Origin: Roridomyces roridus
Lineage: Eukaryota; Basidiomycota; Agaricomycetes; Agaricales; Mycenaceae
Length of the DNA: 64,000 bases
Assembly: GCA_029378245.1 (NCBI GenBank)
Contig: JARKIF010000009.1
Coordinates: 1,736,001-1,800,000, forward strand
Reading direction: 5' to 3'
Shown: positions 1 to 11,083 of the stretch, one piece after another
How the letters are laid out: each line of letters starts with the position of its first letter
How positions within the stretch are numbered: the first letter of the stretch is position 1
Made by a program: the position numbers and the translations under genes
The notes under the pieces: generated by a model
The model's input: only the letters and a program-made list of their open reading frames with translations
Database searches by the model: none
What the model was told of the DNA's origin: nothing

Positions 1-1020
1 ACTTTCGAATTGACGCCAGCAACTTCTGTGATCCCGTCCAGCAATGGTCCGTAGATGATTCGGAGCCAGTGTACCGTGGATCCATGGTCCGCGAAATCGA
101 CTCACCTCAGGGCAAGAGAAAGGCGACTCGGGCTGAGATCAAGAAGCACAAGGACTGGGTGACTGACCGCACCGCACGGGGGCTGCCTCCCTGGGTTAGT
201 GGGTTGTCAGACGGTACAACCGCCGTCTTGAAATCCTCGAGGTCGTTGAAGGCAGTGGGCCGACGAGTATTGGTACGCTTGTGGTTCCATTCCATTTTCA
301 TCGCTCTCATTCAGTAGTGCGAGCCCCAAGTACCTGAAGGAGTTCGTCTACGAGAAAGGTAAATGCCTCGGTTCCACTCCAGCCTCACACCATTTGACTT
401 GGCGTCAGTGCCATATGGCTGGAACGTCCGCCAACTCGAAAACGCCATCCGTTCATCTATACTTGCCACTCCGTATCATGGCGATATCCAAGTCGAATTC
501 GAGACCACATCTGCGACCATCTATATTCGGCCGTAATTACTGTGCTCGATAGACGGAATGTTCATTTAATATCCACACAGGGATAACAGGATCTCGCGGA
601 TGCTGTCGAACAAGTGGCTCAAGGTCCTCTCCATCATCCTTCTCATCTTCCCTTTCATATGGCTTTTCAAACGCTTCCACTCACATGGTGGTGGAAAGTG
701 GGCCATTTGCGGGAGCGCACATCCTCTCAAACGTTGGGCACCAGCAGAGCCGCAACTCGTCGAGATTGAATCCGCCAAGGGCCGGCCTGCGACCGACGTT
801 GTCACTCCCGATGGATCGAGGCGTCTCATCGGCGTAAGGGAAGGAGGTATACCTTTTCACCTTGCTGCACTCTTGGTCTATTCTCAATTCGTTCACAGAG
901 TGGTTCCGCCGCTGGCAGCCGACGATCTTAAGGGCAGTAAGCACACGCTACCAGTCCACGAATCCCCTGTATCAGCCGAGCGAGGAGGACCCCGCGGTTC
1001 AAGCTCTCGATGGCTACTAG
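1..1020 (+). CDS. 3' part of an unrecognised membrane-anchored protein gene (5' partial)
   Basis: The reading frame is open from the left edge (codons start at base 3) and the gene ends at a TAG at 1018-1020. Introns at 359-408, 533-580 and 847-898 have GT-AG ends and join the exons in frame. They give a C-terminal part with a hydrophobic stretch (VLSIILLIFPFIWLF, about base 625-670) followed by a soluble tail that includes GVREGEWFRRWQP. At least one further intron must lie between about 195 and 330, but I could not fix its ends because the two flanking frames do not join at the obvious sites. The tail looks like a conserved fungal protein, but I do not recognise the family and assign no function. 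The start codon lies outside the window. Confidence 0.6.
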
Positions 1021-1167
1021 ACCGAGACTCCATTTATTTATTTATCCGTGATTTCGCGAAGAAAAATAAAGACAGTTCAATAAGTACACTACTTTCTCGA
1101 ACCTATGCTGTACAGGAAAAAAAGTGGAGGTATATGCCAAGGATAGCGCCTTGTGTAATCAAGCGTA

Positions 1168-3333
1168 TTATGAAGGTCCAGATGCTGTTATCGCTGCGAA
1201 GCTATCGGGCGTCGCGCCAGCCGTGTCTACTGTGGGTGGTGTTGGTGGTGGTATTGTGACGGTGAGCCGAGTGTCCGGATCGAGACCCGCTCGATACAGG
1301 TCGTGTTGTGGCACGTCCTCTGTTCCAGTCACTTCGTCGCCCTCCAGAAGAGCCAATGCGGTCTCGAGGAACCACATGTTCTTCTTGATAAAGTGAACGA
1401 CGACCGTCCCACCGACCCGCATCCCCTGGTATCGCGTTTTTCTCCCCTCCCTCCGTGCCCAGGCGTAATCGGGCGTTTTTGCACTCCCTTCCCGCAGTGT
1501 GGACATCTCACTGCCCTCCACGAGCGCCTCCACGCTCTGAGAAATGTTCAATTCGGGACCTGGCGGTGAATATCGAACGCCAAAGGTCGACACGCTCGAG
1601 TAGGCCCAGTCTGACGGCGTCGGTGTGCCACCGGCGCTCAAACTGCTGTTCAGAGCATCCTGTAGAACCTTATCTGGATGAGGCACCAGATTGCTCTTGA
1701 CACGGGCCACCTCTGACGGAAATAGGAATCCATGGGTGTATCTGCCAAGACAATCAGTCTCCAATAAAGTCGAGGATCTGAAGCTTACACGGTGCCAGAT
1801 TTCGGATGGTTGTATATCCAGCAACGTTCGCTCACCCATTGAACTTGCCTGCGCTCGCGGATGCAGCTTCATCCACTTGGCCGTTTGCTTGTCCTCGGCA
1901 CCTTTCGTCAGCGTCTTGACCGTCGCGTCCTTGGACACCCATTCGACCAGACTCCAGCTCAGCGCATAGAGCTCCCCAGCCATAAATCTATGCAGCCGGT
2001 TTGTGACCAGGTAGCCCCAATAGATTAACGGATCATCCAGACGGGAGGGGGTATCCTGAGACAACACAACTCCCGCACTTGGATCTGCAGATGTAGATGG
2101 AGAGGAACCAGTTCTCACAGACGAGTACAGCTCGAGCCGTAGTCGCGCCTCGAGTTCCGCGAGCATGACGAAAGAGTCGTCGTCCATCTTGACAACATAA
2201 TCTGGTCGGACCCATGGCTTGGGACTGCCCGTCGCTCGGTCCGTGCGGGCCTGGATAGGGTCATGTGGAGCCAGTGGCGGAGGAGTAGCGTTCCGTGCCG
2301 AGTACGAGAAGAGATGCGGCTTGGCACCGGTCTCTGGGTAAACGGGTGGAACCCAAGCGTTGTACGACGCCCAAGAAAAGAACATGTATGTCTTGCCGCC
2401 GTTCATGTTTTCTGCGGTAGGCAGAATGATGATATCGTTGTATGCTGCGGGCGGTCAGTGCTGGCCGATAAGGGTGGAATTTGATTCAACGCACTTTCCA
2501 TCTCCAGTTGTATCCGACGCTCCCAGTCCTTCCGAGGCTCTCCCATGACGAAGCGGACAATGGTCCTGGATGTGGCAAGACCGTCGTCTCCGTCGCCAGC
2601 GCCATTCCGGCTTCGCACGTGATTAGCCCAGGTAGTGCGCACCAGCGATCGTCGCTCGTAGGCCGAGTCGATGGAGAATACGCCCACTAGGACCCCTGCC
2701 GGCGGTAGAACCTCTAATTCTGCAGCTGGTAATGGCGGAGTAGCAAAACAGTAGGCGCGCCATGGCAAGGGGTCCTTGTCGGGATTAAGGATGTACATTA
2801 GTAGGAGAGTGACGAATATAGTGAAGACGGAGAGCAAAATGAAGGTTAGAATCTGCGGGGCATGTTAGATAGCGTCTTTGCAAAGATAGCGAACGCACGA
2901 TGGTGATAGGTTGGCGGGGAAAGAACGGATGGCGCAGCAGCCACCTCGACCACTTTTTGAGCCACGTGCCCAGGATGCCATTGCGCTTCCGTCGTCTGCG
3001 CGAGGTGCCCCACCACTGCCGTCGGTCGTCGAGCCACCAGGAGCGTCTACTACTTGATCGGAGTAGGGGTGAAGTGGTCTCGCTTTCATCCTCTGATGTA
3101 CTGGACGACACTGCGACGGCGGATGCACGAAACTGGGGCAAGGGTGAGTTTGGCCGTGAAGGGACCGGCGATGCAGTGATAGACGACCGCCCCGAGCGAC
3201 CGGACTGCGTAGTGGACGGGAGGAGGAAACTTGTGCGAGACTGGGAGGGCTTGTAGGTGCGAGCAGTGTCGGCCGAGTCTGTGCTGGAGCTGTCGTCGTC
3301 ATCGGGCTCGATGCGGGGCGTAGGGAAAGCCAT
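1168..3333 (-). CDS. GT31-type (beta-1,3-galactosyltransferase-like) type II membrane glycosyltransferase
   Basis: Introns at 2853-2898 and 2445-2494 give a 689-residue protein. The start chosen is the ATG at 3333, which begins MAFPTPRIEPDDDD; an upstream in-frame ATG is less likely. The order is a Ser/Pro/Arg-rich cytosolic tail (about 1-145), one membrane segment (ILTFILLSVFTIFVTLLLMYI, about 146-166), a region VGVFSIDSAYERRSLVRTTW typical of galactosyltransferase family 31, then the nucleotide-sugar and metal site DYVVKMDDDSFV (DDD near residue 353). The C-terminus ends with GGTVVVHFIKKNMWFLETAL and a variable tail. The family transfers a sugar from a nucleotide donor in the Golgi; donor and acceptor cannot be read from sequence. 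Confident for the family, not for the substrate. Confidence 0.85.
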
Positions 3334-3411
3334 GGCAGGGTGAGCCCACACCCAGACTGCGCGCACGGCAAGAGTTTCTCAATTTGGCCCGCTGTTTGTA
3401 GTACATCACTT

Positions 3412-4429
3412 TCATATCATCACTTTCTTCCAGCTATCCCGCTTTTCCATTGCGTCCCAGAACAATCCCAGATTGCCTGTCGAGTCCTTGAACCCGCACC
3501 GCGCCTCCAATTTCTCCATGGCTTTTTTTCCATCATCTCCTGTCACTCCACCCGCCAAAATCACAACATTCCTTAGCCATGCAACTAGGCTCAGGTCCGG
3601 CAGAGACAGCTGGTCACCCAGTACATAAGGCCCAGTAATCGTCAGCTTCTGAAGCGTCTTGTCTACCGCCTCCCATGCTGCCTTGTTTTTTGAGAACAGC
3701 TCGGCACGCTTGGTCTTTCCAGCAGCGTCCAATGCGCTCTCTGGCTTGTCTGCAGCAAGCAGGACCGTCAAAAGCTCTTCGTTCTCGGTTTGACTGTCTC
3801 TCCAGAATGCCTTGACTTTTTCCGATGCCTGAATGCTGCCCGCCTCGGCTTCGGACAAATACTCTGCCAACGCCTTCTGTCGCCCGAGAGCGATGGGAAG
3901 GATCTCCTTGGCAAGCGTCTTGAGCGAAGAATCGTCGCGGGCATTGGTGAACTTCAAGGCGTCGGGTGAAACCTCGTCAGAATGCAGGAGATCGAGCAAG
4001 GCATTGCTGGTGGTGCTGAATTCTATGGTGGCAGGGGCGAGAGCTGGTGCTGGGGCAGTGGACGTGGTGTGAGTCCGCGATAGCGACGAGCGCGATTTGT
4101 CGAGTAGCTGGACAATGGCCCTGGGGTCGGTCAGGGCCTTGTATCTGCTCTCCACGTCCTGGCCAAGTGAGTCTGCGAAAGGAACCACGAGGGTGGGAAC
4201 GAGGCCCTTTGGGCTGAGCCGGAGAAAAGAGATGGAAAAGTTCTCTCCCTTGGCTTAATCGCACCAGATCAGGCTGGTGGCGGTCTACGAGAGAACCGTA
4301 CTTACAGATATCGACTGTCTTGAGTGTATACTCGTCCGGCCCATATCCTTTCTCCTCTAATGCGAGACGGACAGCGAAAGACCAGACCGAGTCCGGGGAG
4401 TGGTAGAGTACGGCCTTGGGCACGGACAT
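3412..4429 (-). CDS. Glutathione S-transferase-like protein
   Basis: One intron (4254-4305) gives 321 residues. The N-terminus MSVPKAVLYHSPDSVWSFAV followed by KGENFSISFLRLSP and VPTLVVP is the thioredoxin-like half of a GST, with the cis-proline at VPTLVVP. The helical C-terminal half includes GPYVLGDQLSLPDLSLVAWL. It is longer than typical GSTs (about 220 residues) because of an insert containing TTSTAPAPALAPATIEFST. The branch is common in basidiomycetes and mostly uncharacterised. Glutathione conjugation or a redox role is an inference from the fold; no catalytic Ser, Tyr or Cys is assigned. The gene is divergent from the SGT1-like gene with 162 bp between the start codons, so they probably share a promoter region. 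Confidence 0.82.
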
Positions 4430-4591
4430 GTTGTGGAGAGAGAGAAGCAAGACGTCACGTCGTTATTTGCCGGTGTTGGAGTAGACCTTGGACGCGAACT
4501 GACGCGCAGGAACGCGTCGAGAGATTGCCGCATTGCCACGGGCCGTGATTGACACAGAAAGTCCTAGAAACTCTTGCCTCTTGCGCCCACC

Positions 4592-5345
4592 ATGTCCACT
4601 GCCCTCAGGTATCTACTTTATATTTTCGCCCAAATCACTTGCTTTCATCTCCCAAAGACATGAATTTTACGAGACCGACGAGCGGCTCACTCTCTCCATC
4701 TTTGACAAGGGCGCCGATGCCTCCGCCGTTTCTGTCCAGTTTGAGCCCAGAAAGGTGGGAAGCGTCTATGCTATCGTGCACCTTTCTAAAGATCGTGCAG
4801 GTTTCATACACGAACGGCGAGAAAACACTTGTTCTCGAACCACTCAAGGGTCAGATAGTCGCCGATGCCTGCGAGTACACCGTTGGAAAGGTCAAGGTCG
4901 AGATCCGTCTCAAGAAAGCCGCGGGTGGACGATGGGGAGGCTTGATTGGAGAGAGCCCCGATCGTGGGTGCCCCGCACTTTTTTTCCGTGTGCAATTGGA
5001 CCTCAACTCTGGATAGCTCTGGCCAACTCTGCCGCTCCGTCGTCGTCATCCGTCAAAACAACGTCCGTCAAGCCCAAGAAAAACTGGGACGGCATCACGA
5101 ATGAAATCCTCACTTCCGAGAAAGAAAAAACGACCGAGGAGGACGCCAATGTCGGTGGCGACAGCACCCTCAACTCTTTCTTCCAAAAGATCTTTGGAGA
5201 CGCCGACGAGGACACCAAACGCGCCATGATGAAGAGTTATTCAGAAAGCGGCGGCACGACGCTCAGCACCAACTGGGATGAGGTCAAGAAGGGTAAGGTG
5301 GAGGTCAAGCCTCCCGCGGGCTCGGAGTGGAAGAAATGGAATTGA
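4592..5345 (+). CDS. SGT1: SGT1-like CS/SGS co-chaperone lacking TPR repeats
   Basis: Introns at 4609-4657, 4755-4800 and 4964-5016 give 201 residues. A p23/CS domain occupies about residues 5-95 (HEFYETDERLTLSIFDKG, VSYTNGEKTLVLEPLKG). The C-terminal SGS domain ends in the diagnostic SYSESGGTTLSTNWDEVKKG and GSEWKKWN. SGT1 acts with Hsp90 and Skp1 in kinetochore and SCF ubiquitin-ligase assembly. The N-terminal TPR domain of yeast and plant SGT1 is absent: the ATG stands directly before the CS domain. The first exon is only 17 nt. DHFR starts 51 bp after the stop on the same strand. Confidence 0.88.
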
Positions 5346-5396
5346 ATGGGTCTTATATTGTCGCTGCTATCATCTTGCATTTCTTGTACCAAAATC

Positions 5397-6034
5397 ATGT
5401 CTCGTCTCACCATCATCGTCGCTGCGACAAAGTCGAACGGTATTGGCCAGAATGGCACGCTTCCGTGGCGGCTACCGAAGGAAATGGCATACTTTGCGCG
5501 CGCAACAGCCAACGCGCCAGAAGGGAGCTCGAACGCGGTGATAATGGGCAGAAATACATGGGAGAGCATCCCAGTCAAATTCAGGCCGCTCAAGAATCGC
5601 AGCAACATCGTGGTCAGCCGCAACGCGAGTTACGACGTGTAGGTCTCTCCTGCCTGAGCCCACAAACGATGCTCAGAGATCTCAGTGGCTCGGCAAAGTT
5701 GGAGAGCGGTCTGCAAGCCGCCATCAAGCGAATGAACTATGAAAAAAACGCGCGGGGGTTCATCATCGGAGGGGCGTCGTTGTACGCAGAAAGCCTTGCG
5801 TTGACTCCTTCGTCGGCCGTGGGGTTCGTTGACCGCATCTTGCTCACTCGGATCGTCTCGCCTGCGTTTGATGAATGCGATGTTTTTATGCCCGACTTTC
5901 TAGGTGGTACAAGTGAATGGAAGCGGGCCACGCACGACGCCTTGGAGGCGTGGGTCGGCTTCGAGGTTGCTGAAGGGGTACAGACGGAAAACGGGATTGA
6001 ATACGAGTTCCAGATGTGGGTTCGCGAGCCATAA
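5397..6034 (+). CDS. Dihydrofolate reductase
   Basis: One intron (5639-5685) gives 196 residues, the usual size of fungal DHFR. Family hallmarks are visible: the N-terminal IIVAATKSNGIGQNGTLPW, PKEMAYF, the NADPH-binding MGRNTWESIP, FIIGGASLYAESL, and the C-terminal strands ending EYEFQMWVREP. The enzyme reduces dihydrofolate to tetrahydrofolate with NADPH for thymidylate and purine synthesis. No bifunctional thymidylate synthase part is present. It follows the SGT1-like gene closely in tandem, and the first ATG after that gene's stop that opens this frame is taken as the start. Confidence 0.95.
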
Positions 6035-6383
6035 TCAACCTTGCCGCTGTTGTATGTTACAAAGGGCAAAAAAGAGCAGTCTATTGCGCACCTGCTTGTG
6101 CTTGGGATTTTTCGAGCAGATAACATACAGCCTTCCCTTGCGTCTGACGACGGCACACCCTTCGCACATGGGTTTAATGGACGCCCGCACTTTCATGCCT
6201 CGAGACAAATCGGGCGAATTTCGGAGGGCGGCATGGACGGGATGCTGGATGGCGCGAGGGAATCGAAAAAAGGCGAGCGCGGGCTAATAGCGGCCGGCTG
6301 GAAGCAAGCAGCGCACCCAACATAGTTGTTTGAAGCAGGCGAAGATTTGATCCGTCTCGTCTGTCCCTCTAGACTTTCATGGC
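6035..6383. other. Intergenic region between DHFR and the transporter gene
   Basis: I see no supported gene in these 349 bases. Short open frames read through both strands without family resemblance or splice support. It presumably holds the 3' UTR of DHFR and the promoter and 5' UTR of the downstream transporter. A pyrimidine-rich stretch (CGTCTCGTCTGTCCCTCT) lies 15-30 bp before the transporter ATG, which is common in fungal leaders. Confidence 0.5.
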
Positions 6384-7776
6384 ATGGACGTGAATCCTCC
6401 CAATCTCGGAGTGTGGTCCCTTGGAATATTCGCCACCACTCTCTTCGCTTTCGTCGCGGAGAGCCAATTGACGCAGGTATTGCGTTGCCCCGCTGTAATG
6501 GCGCCCATTGACCGTTCTCTCGCAGTATCTGCAGTCAAACTTGGGCTACAGGCAACCGTTCTTCATATTGTGTGTCCCTTACCGAGGCTGACCGTCTGCG
6601 GCACATTCACATACCGCCAGCTACTTCGTGCATTCATCCTTTGCGATAATCTTCCCTCTGCATCTCTTGTATCTTACAGCAACCAAGAAGAATTATTCTC
6701 TCTCGTCCCTGTACAATGGTCTCAATGTGGCCCTTGCCAAGCATCTCACCCCGGAGCGCACGCAGTCCGGCGGCGCGATGCCCGCCTTCCCTAGATTCCA
6801 GTTCCTCCGCCTCGTGTTTGCGTTAACGATCGGGATAACGTATCCCTCGGTGCTCTGGTTCTTTGCCATTTCTCTGGCCTCGGTGAGTGACGTGACCGGT
6901 GAGCTACAATGCCTGGAGTTGCACCAACTCTCTAAAAACCTTTACAGCGATCTGGAACGCCAACGCATTCTTCGCCTACTTGATGACGTTCAAGTGTAAA
7001 TGGGAGCCGCGCAAATTCTTCGCCGTCTCGCTGGCTACCATAGGCGTGATGATCGTCATCTACGGCGGCAGTTCGTCCACAAATGTCGACGGATCTGTAG
7101 AGAAACGCAATTATGTCAAGCCTACAGCCCCGCTCGTCGGGGATCTCATGACTCTGGTCGCGTCCGTTGGATATGCGTTCTATCAGGTCTTTTACAAGCG
7201 GCACGCCGCCCTGCCCTCCGACCCAGAGCTTAGAGCAGAGAGAGCGTACGAATCCATTCCGGAGAACGACGATGCCGCATCCATTTCCGACGCCATGGCA
7301 TTCGACGCAGAGGACGTTGTTTATCCTCCACCATTCGGCCTGCACCCGAATTTGCTGACTTCGGCAATCGGTCTGTGCACTGTGAGCGTACTCTGGGTGT
7401 TCATACCCTTGTTGCACTATCTAGACGTGGAACCGTTCGTCCTGCCCAGCAGCTTTGCCATCGTATCCACTATTGCCGGGATATCGCTCACTGGCGTGAT
7501 TTTCAACGCTGGCTTCATGGTGCGTATTTTTTAATCGCCCCTTCCCTGGCTGACGTTGCCTTTTAGGTGCTTTTGAGCCTCTGGGGCCCTGTTGTCACCT
7601 CGGTGGCCAACCTCCTGACCATCGTCCTCGTTTTCATCTCCGACATACTCTTTGGAGCGGGTGTCCAGGCGGTCACGTTGGGCGGGGTGGTCGGCTGTGC
7701 GGTCATCGTTCTCGCGTTTGCTCTCCTCATCTACGATATGACGGATAAGAGACGACAGATTAATGCTATAGATTGA
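6384..7776 (+). CDS. SLC35F-type (YML018C-like) drug/metabolite-superfamily transporter
   Basis: Four introns (6477-6525, 6570-6620, 6899-6947, 7520-7566) give 398 residues with about ten hydrophobic segments. Typical stretches are NLGVWSLGIFATTLFAFVA at the N-terminus, SVLWFFAISLASVSDVTAIW, EPRKFFAVSLATIGVMIVIY and, near the C-terminus, WGPVVTSVANLLTIVLVFIS. A long hydrophilic loop (about residues 220-270) separates the two halves. The arrangement matches the EamA/DMT superfamily, branch SLC35F5 and yeast YML018C, which sit in vacuolar or other endomembranes. The cargo is unknown. An ATG five bases upstream runs into a stop after four codons, so the start at 6384 is preferred. Confidence 0.85.
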
Positions 7777-8247
7777 ATGGGCTCTCTCTCCTACTCGCAG
7801 GGCGAACCCTTTCAAGTTTAGCTGCACTTGCGTCTTCGAGAACACTAGAACGCCATATACTTGGCTCTTCGCTTCAGCACGGATCCACGAGACGGACGAT
7901 TGCGTTCATTCGTCGCCTTTTCAGATTCAAGGGAGATTGTCGGGACGAGTCGAACTTTGTTTAAATAGCCAAGGCGTGTGCAGCAAAAAGTACCCGAATA
8001 AACATTGTACAGAGTCTGTGGCTCGAAAGAAACGAAGGGAAACACGCAGATAGAAAAACGGGGAAGCGTGTGGGCGTGGTTGCATGGGAAACGGCCAGTC
8101 TCGGTCGCTGAATCCCCGACCGCCCTCTTGACGATATCCCGACCTCCGCAAAGGCCACAACAATAAAGCCCAACAGGACCGGGATTATATTCGTATATCA
8201 TAAGTTCGGCATGAATGGCAAGTGGTCGTCAAGCGGTGGCCATTAGG
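7777..8247. other. Convergent 3' intergenic region
   Basis: This is the 471-bp space between the stops of the transporter (+) and the phosphatase (-). No supported gene is seen. AATAAA occurs at 7997-8002 on the + strand and could serve 3' processing of the transporter transcript. The remaining open frames are short and unsupported. Confidence 0.45.
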
Positions 8248-9800
8248 CTAGCTAACCTCAGTGGGTGTGGTACAAGAGTCGAGGAAGAGTACACACCTTT
8301 TCCGTTTTACTTTCGTCATCTCTTTGCGCAATGCAGCGCCATCCAACGGCTTGAGCAGCTCGAATGCACATAATAAGTCTTCTGAGACACTACGGAAAAA
8401 TGTCAGAAACGTGCAGCGGATGCTTGGTGCGGATGAACCTCATGCATGCACCATAGTTGTCGAATTCTGAGATAACAATAAGCACTTGTTCGACTGGGTG
8501 GAAAAAAGAGACGCACCACCACAGTAGTTGGGTGCACTGAACACCGTTACCAGCGTCCGATCGTTCCAAAACTCGTAGCCATCCTCCACGACCATGTGTG
8601 CCCGACATATAAGGTCAATGTCGTACCGCACCAGGAAATCGTTGATGATGCCCTTTCCGAAACAATAACTTACGCCCCGTTCGTTGTCTTCCCAATCTAG
8701 TGCTGTATCAGACGGGTCCGACCAAAGTAGGTCGTTGAGCAGTCCATAATCTGGGACATCTGTCGGTCGTTGTATCCGTTTGATGTCATCCATCGAATGC
8801 AGGGAAGGAGAGAGACCGCCGTGGACGCAGAATATCTTGGAGGCGACAATTGCGGCGATCGGGAGGCAATTAAAGACATCAATGAAGGTTTTCCATGTTT
8901 TGATATTACATCTTCGCTTGCACTCGTCGTAGAAGCCGTATACTGCAATGGTTAGCTCGTTCGAGTGCACGGTGCGGCTACTCACCTCTCGTGACGTTGG
9001 CACACTCGTGATTGCCCCGCAGCAGAAAGAAGTTCTCGGGATACTTGATCTTGAAACACAATAACAAGAGGATGGTCTCGAGACTCTGTTTGCCTCGGTC
9101 GACATAGTCGCCGAGGAAGAGGTAGTTGGCGGCTGGCGGGAAGCCGCACATCTCGAACAACCGAATGAGGTCCGAATACTGCCCGTGGACGTCTCCTACA
9201 ATCTTGACGGGCGGGGACAGCTCGACCAACGTCGGCTGGTTCAGGAAGACCTCGCGGGCGGCGAGACATATGGACGTGATCTCTGTATTCTTTAGACAGA
9301 GGGATTTGCTGACTTTGCCGGTGTATCCGACTTCGAGCAGCCGTGAGATCATGTCGTCGACATCCAACTGCTTCATCTTGTCCTTTGCGGCACCGTTCGC
9401 GTCCGGCGCAGGGACGCTACTGGGCAAGCCTGGACTGAGACCTGAAGAGTTGGAGAGGATAGTCTGGGTGATAGGTATGTCGAGGGGTGCGGGAGAAGGT
9501 TTCGGAGACTGCTGAGGAGAAGGGGGAGATTGATCGTTGGTGGACTTTGGGAGCAACGGCGAGCCTGGAGGCCGTGCTGTTGCCGAGCCTGTGGCACCCT
9601 GGGTGTCCGACACGCTAATGGCTGGTGCGCCATTCGAGGCCTCGACGCCGTTGGTTGGTGGTACGCCAGTCGCGCGCGACAGACTGGCCTGGGGAGTGCT
9701 CTCTGAGGTCTCGTCGGAGATCACGTCTGGCGAAGAGTCGTCATTGGAAGGCTCATTCCTTGGCACCCTTCTTGCCCTTCTTGGAGGGCTGTTGGCCCAT
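8248..9800 (-). CDS. PPZ1: PPZ-type serine/threonine protein phosphatase (PP1-like)
   Basis: The start [12 protein letters not shown] at 9800 is a likely N-myristoylation signal, typical of PPZ. An intron (9703-9766, or 9727-9766; both keep frame) leads into a Ser/Pro-rich arm of about 130 residues and a PP1-like catalytic domain. Metal-site motifs are intact: GDVHGQ, GDYVDRG, GNHE, and [12 protein letters not shown] with SAPNYCGEFDN. Further introns lie at 8943-8985, 8467-8516 and 8390-8438. The total is 448 or 456 residues. PPZ phosphatases regulate cation transport and salt tolerance at the plasma membrane. Oddities are GACMSVSEDLL where PP1/PPZ usually have GAVMSV, and an uncertain tail: read through it ends at 8248, while splicing a weak final intron would end it near 8229. 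Confidence 0.88.
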
Positions 9801-9861
9801 GTGCGGCTGCGGCGAGGACGACCGGGCCTTGGACAGACGCGATGTGAAGACGGAAAGTAGT

Positions 9862-9941
9862 GTCGGAGCCAGGATGGAGAGAGTTGAAGAATCACAAACT
9901 GACTGTCGGAGCCAGGATGGAGAGTCGAAGCATCACACAAA
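9862..9941. repeat. Two-copy imperfect tandem repeat upstream of the PPZ gene
   Basis: GTCGGAGCCAGGATGGAGAG begins at 9862 and again at 9905, a period of 43 bp. The similarity extends about 36 bases in each copy (GAAGAATCACAAA versus GAAGCATCACACAAA). It lies 60-140 bp upstream of the phosphatase start codon, within its probable 5' leader or promoter. The remainder of 9801-10251 shows no supported gene. Confidence 0.75.
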
Positions 9942-10251
9942 GCTGAAACAAACACAACCCCTCTTCGAGGAATGTGAATGAATGCTTGGGAAAGAAAAGA
10001 CAGTGGGCATGAGGCCTGTAATTACAACTGAGACCGAGAGACCCAGAATCACTCAGAGAGACAAGAGAAGGACACACGAAGTGCTCTCAAGATCTTGTTA
10101 CTCCCGGTCTCACATCGCAATCAAGCCTCTTATATTCTTTCACGGTATTCACGCAGCAGGGTCCATCTCCTGCAAGCCTGGCGCACTGCCAAGTTCACAG
10201 CATAAAACATAGTGGCATTGAAGGACGTAGGGTAAGATGCATAAACACGAC

Positions 10252-10967
10252 CTAGAACTTCCCGAACGACTTCGACGCCGCCTTGTTCTTGCTGACCCGC
10301 AGTACATTGAACCGAACAGTCTTGGACAATGGGCGGCATTGGCCTGCATGGGCTTGAGCAAAGAAGCAGGGATTTGAGAGGAAACGTTACTGACCGACCG
10401 TGACGATGTCGCCAACCTCTACACGGAAAGCTGGCGAAACATGGGCAGCCAAGTTCTTGTGGCGCTTCTCATAACGGTCTGAGACACGGTTAGAGAAAAC
10501 AGAGGCACGTCAGGACGCGACGCACTGTATTTTGGAATGTAGTGGAGATAGTCCCTCCGGATGATGAGAGTGCGGGTCATCTTGGTCGAGACGACCTTGC
10601 CCGTCAGGATACGGACCACGAATCGAGATGTCACCCGTGAACGGGCATTTTTTGTCTAGCGAAATGGTCAAAACACAGCCGGCATCGAGCTTGCATGAGC
10701 ACACACCGATGTACGTGCCGTTGATAGCCTCCGCAGGCGTCTTGAAGCCCAGGCCGACGTCCTTGTACCAACGCTTCTCCTTGGTGGAGACCTTCTTGCC
10801 GCCTACAAATTTTTGAATGGGTGCAACTATTCGGTAACGGTCTGGGACGCACCACGGGCCTTTGCGTTTTGGAAGATGGGCTGCTTCTGGTAGGCCTTTT
10901 CGATCTGGAGGACAGGTCAACGACAAGAGCGACAACGAGCAGCAGGTCCTCTCACTTGGTGATCCAT
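10252..10967 (-). CDS. RPS11: 40S ribosomal protein uS17 (RPS11), with an apparent 1-nt frame break
   Basis: Six exons (10956-10967, 10853-10904, 10707-10802, 10526-10655, 10395-10478, 10252-10343) encode [60 protein letters not shown] and [18 protein letters not shown]. These are unmistakable uS17 sequences. The exons total 466 nt, one more than a codon multiple. The break is in exon 4 around 10613-10614, where SIRG should continue as RILTGKVV but an extra C shifts the frame. Without it the protein would be 154 residues, the normal size. The first exon codes for only four residues (MDHQ). Its start is 116 bp from the divergent LIG1 start. Confidence 0.9.
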
Positions 10968-11083
10968 GGCGGGGAGAGGAAACTTACTAGTTTCACACGG
11001 CCACGCAATTTCGGCTGATGTCAGAGCTTGATCCGCGTTATATGTGCATGTTTAGGCGTCTCTCTCTCCGTGCATTCTCGCGT

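Noticed and set aside
1742..1788. Possible 47-bp intron in the GT31 gene (donor GTAAGC)
   Set aside because: Removing it breaks the frame, while the uninterrupted frame is open through the conserved region, so it is kept as exon.
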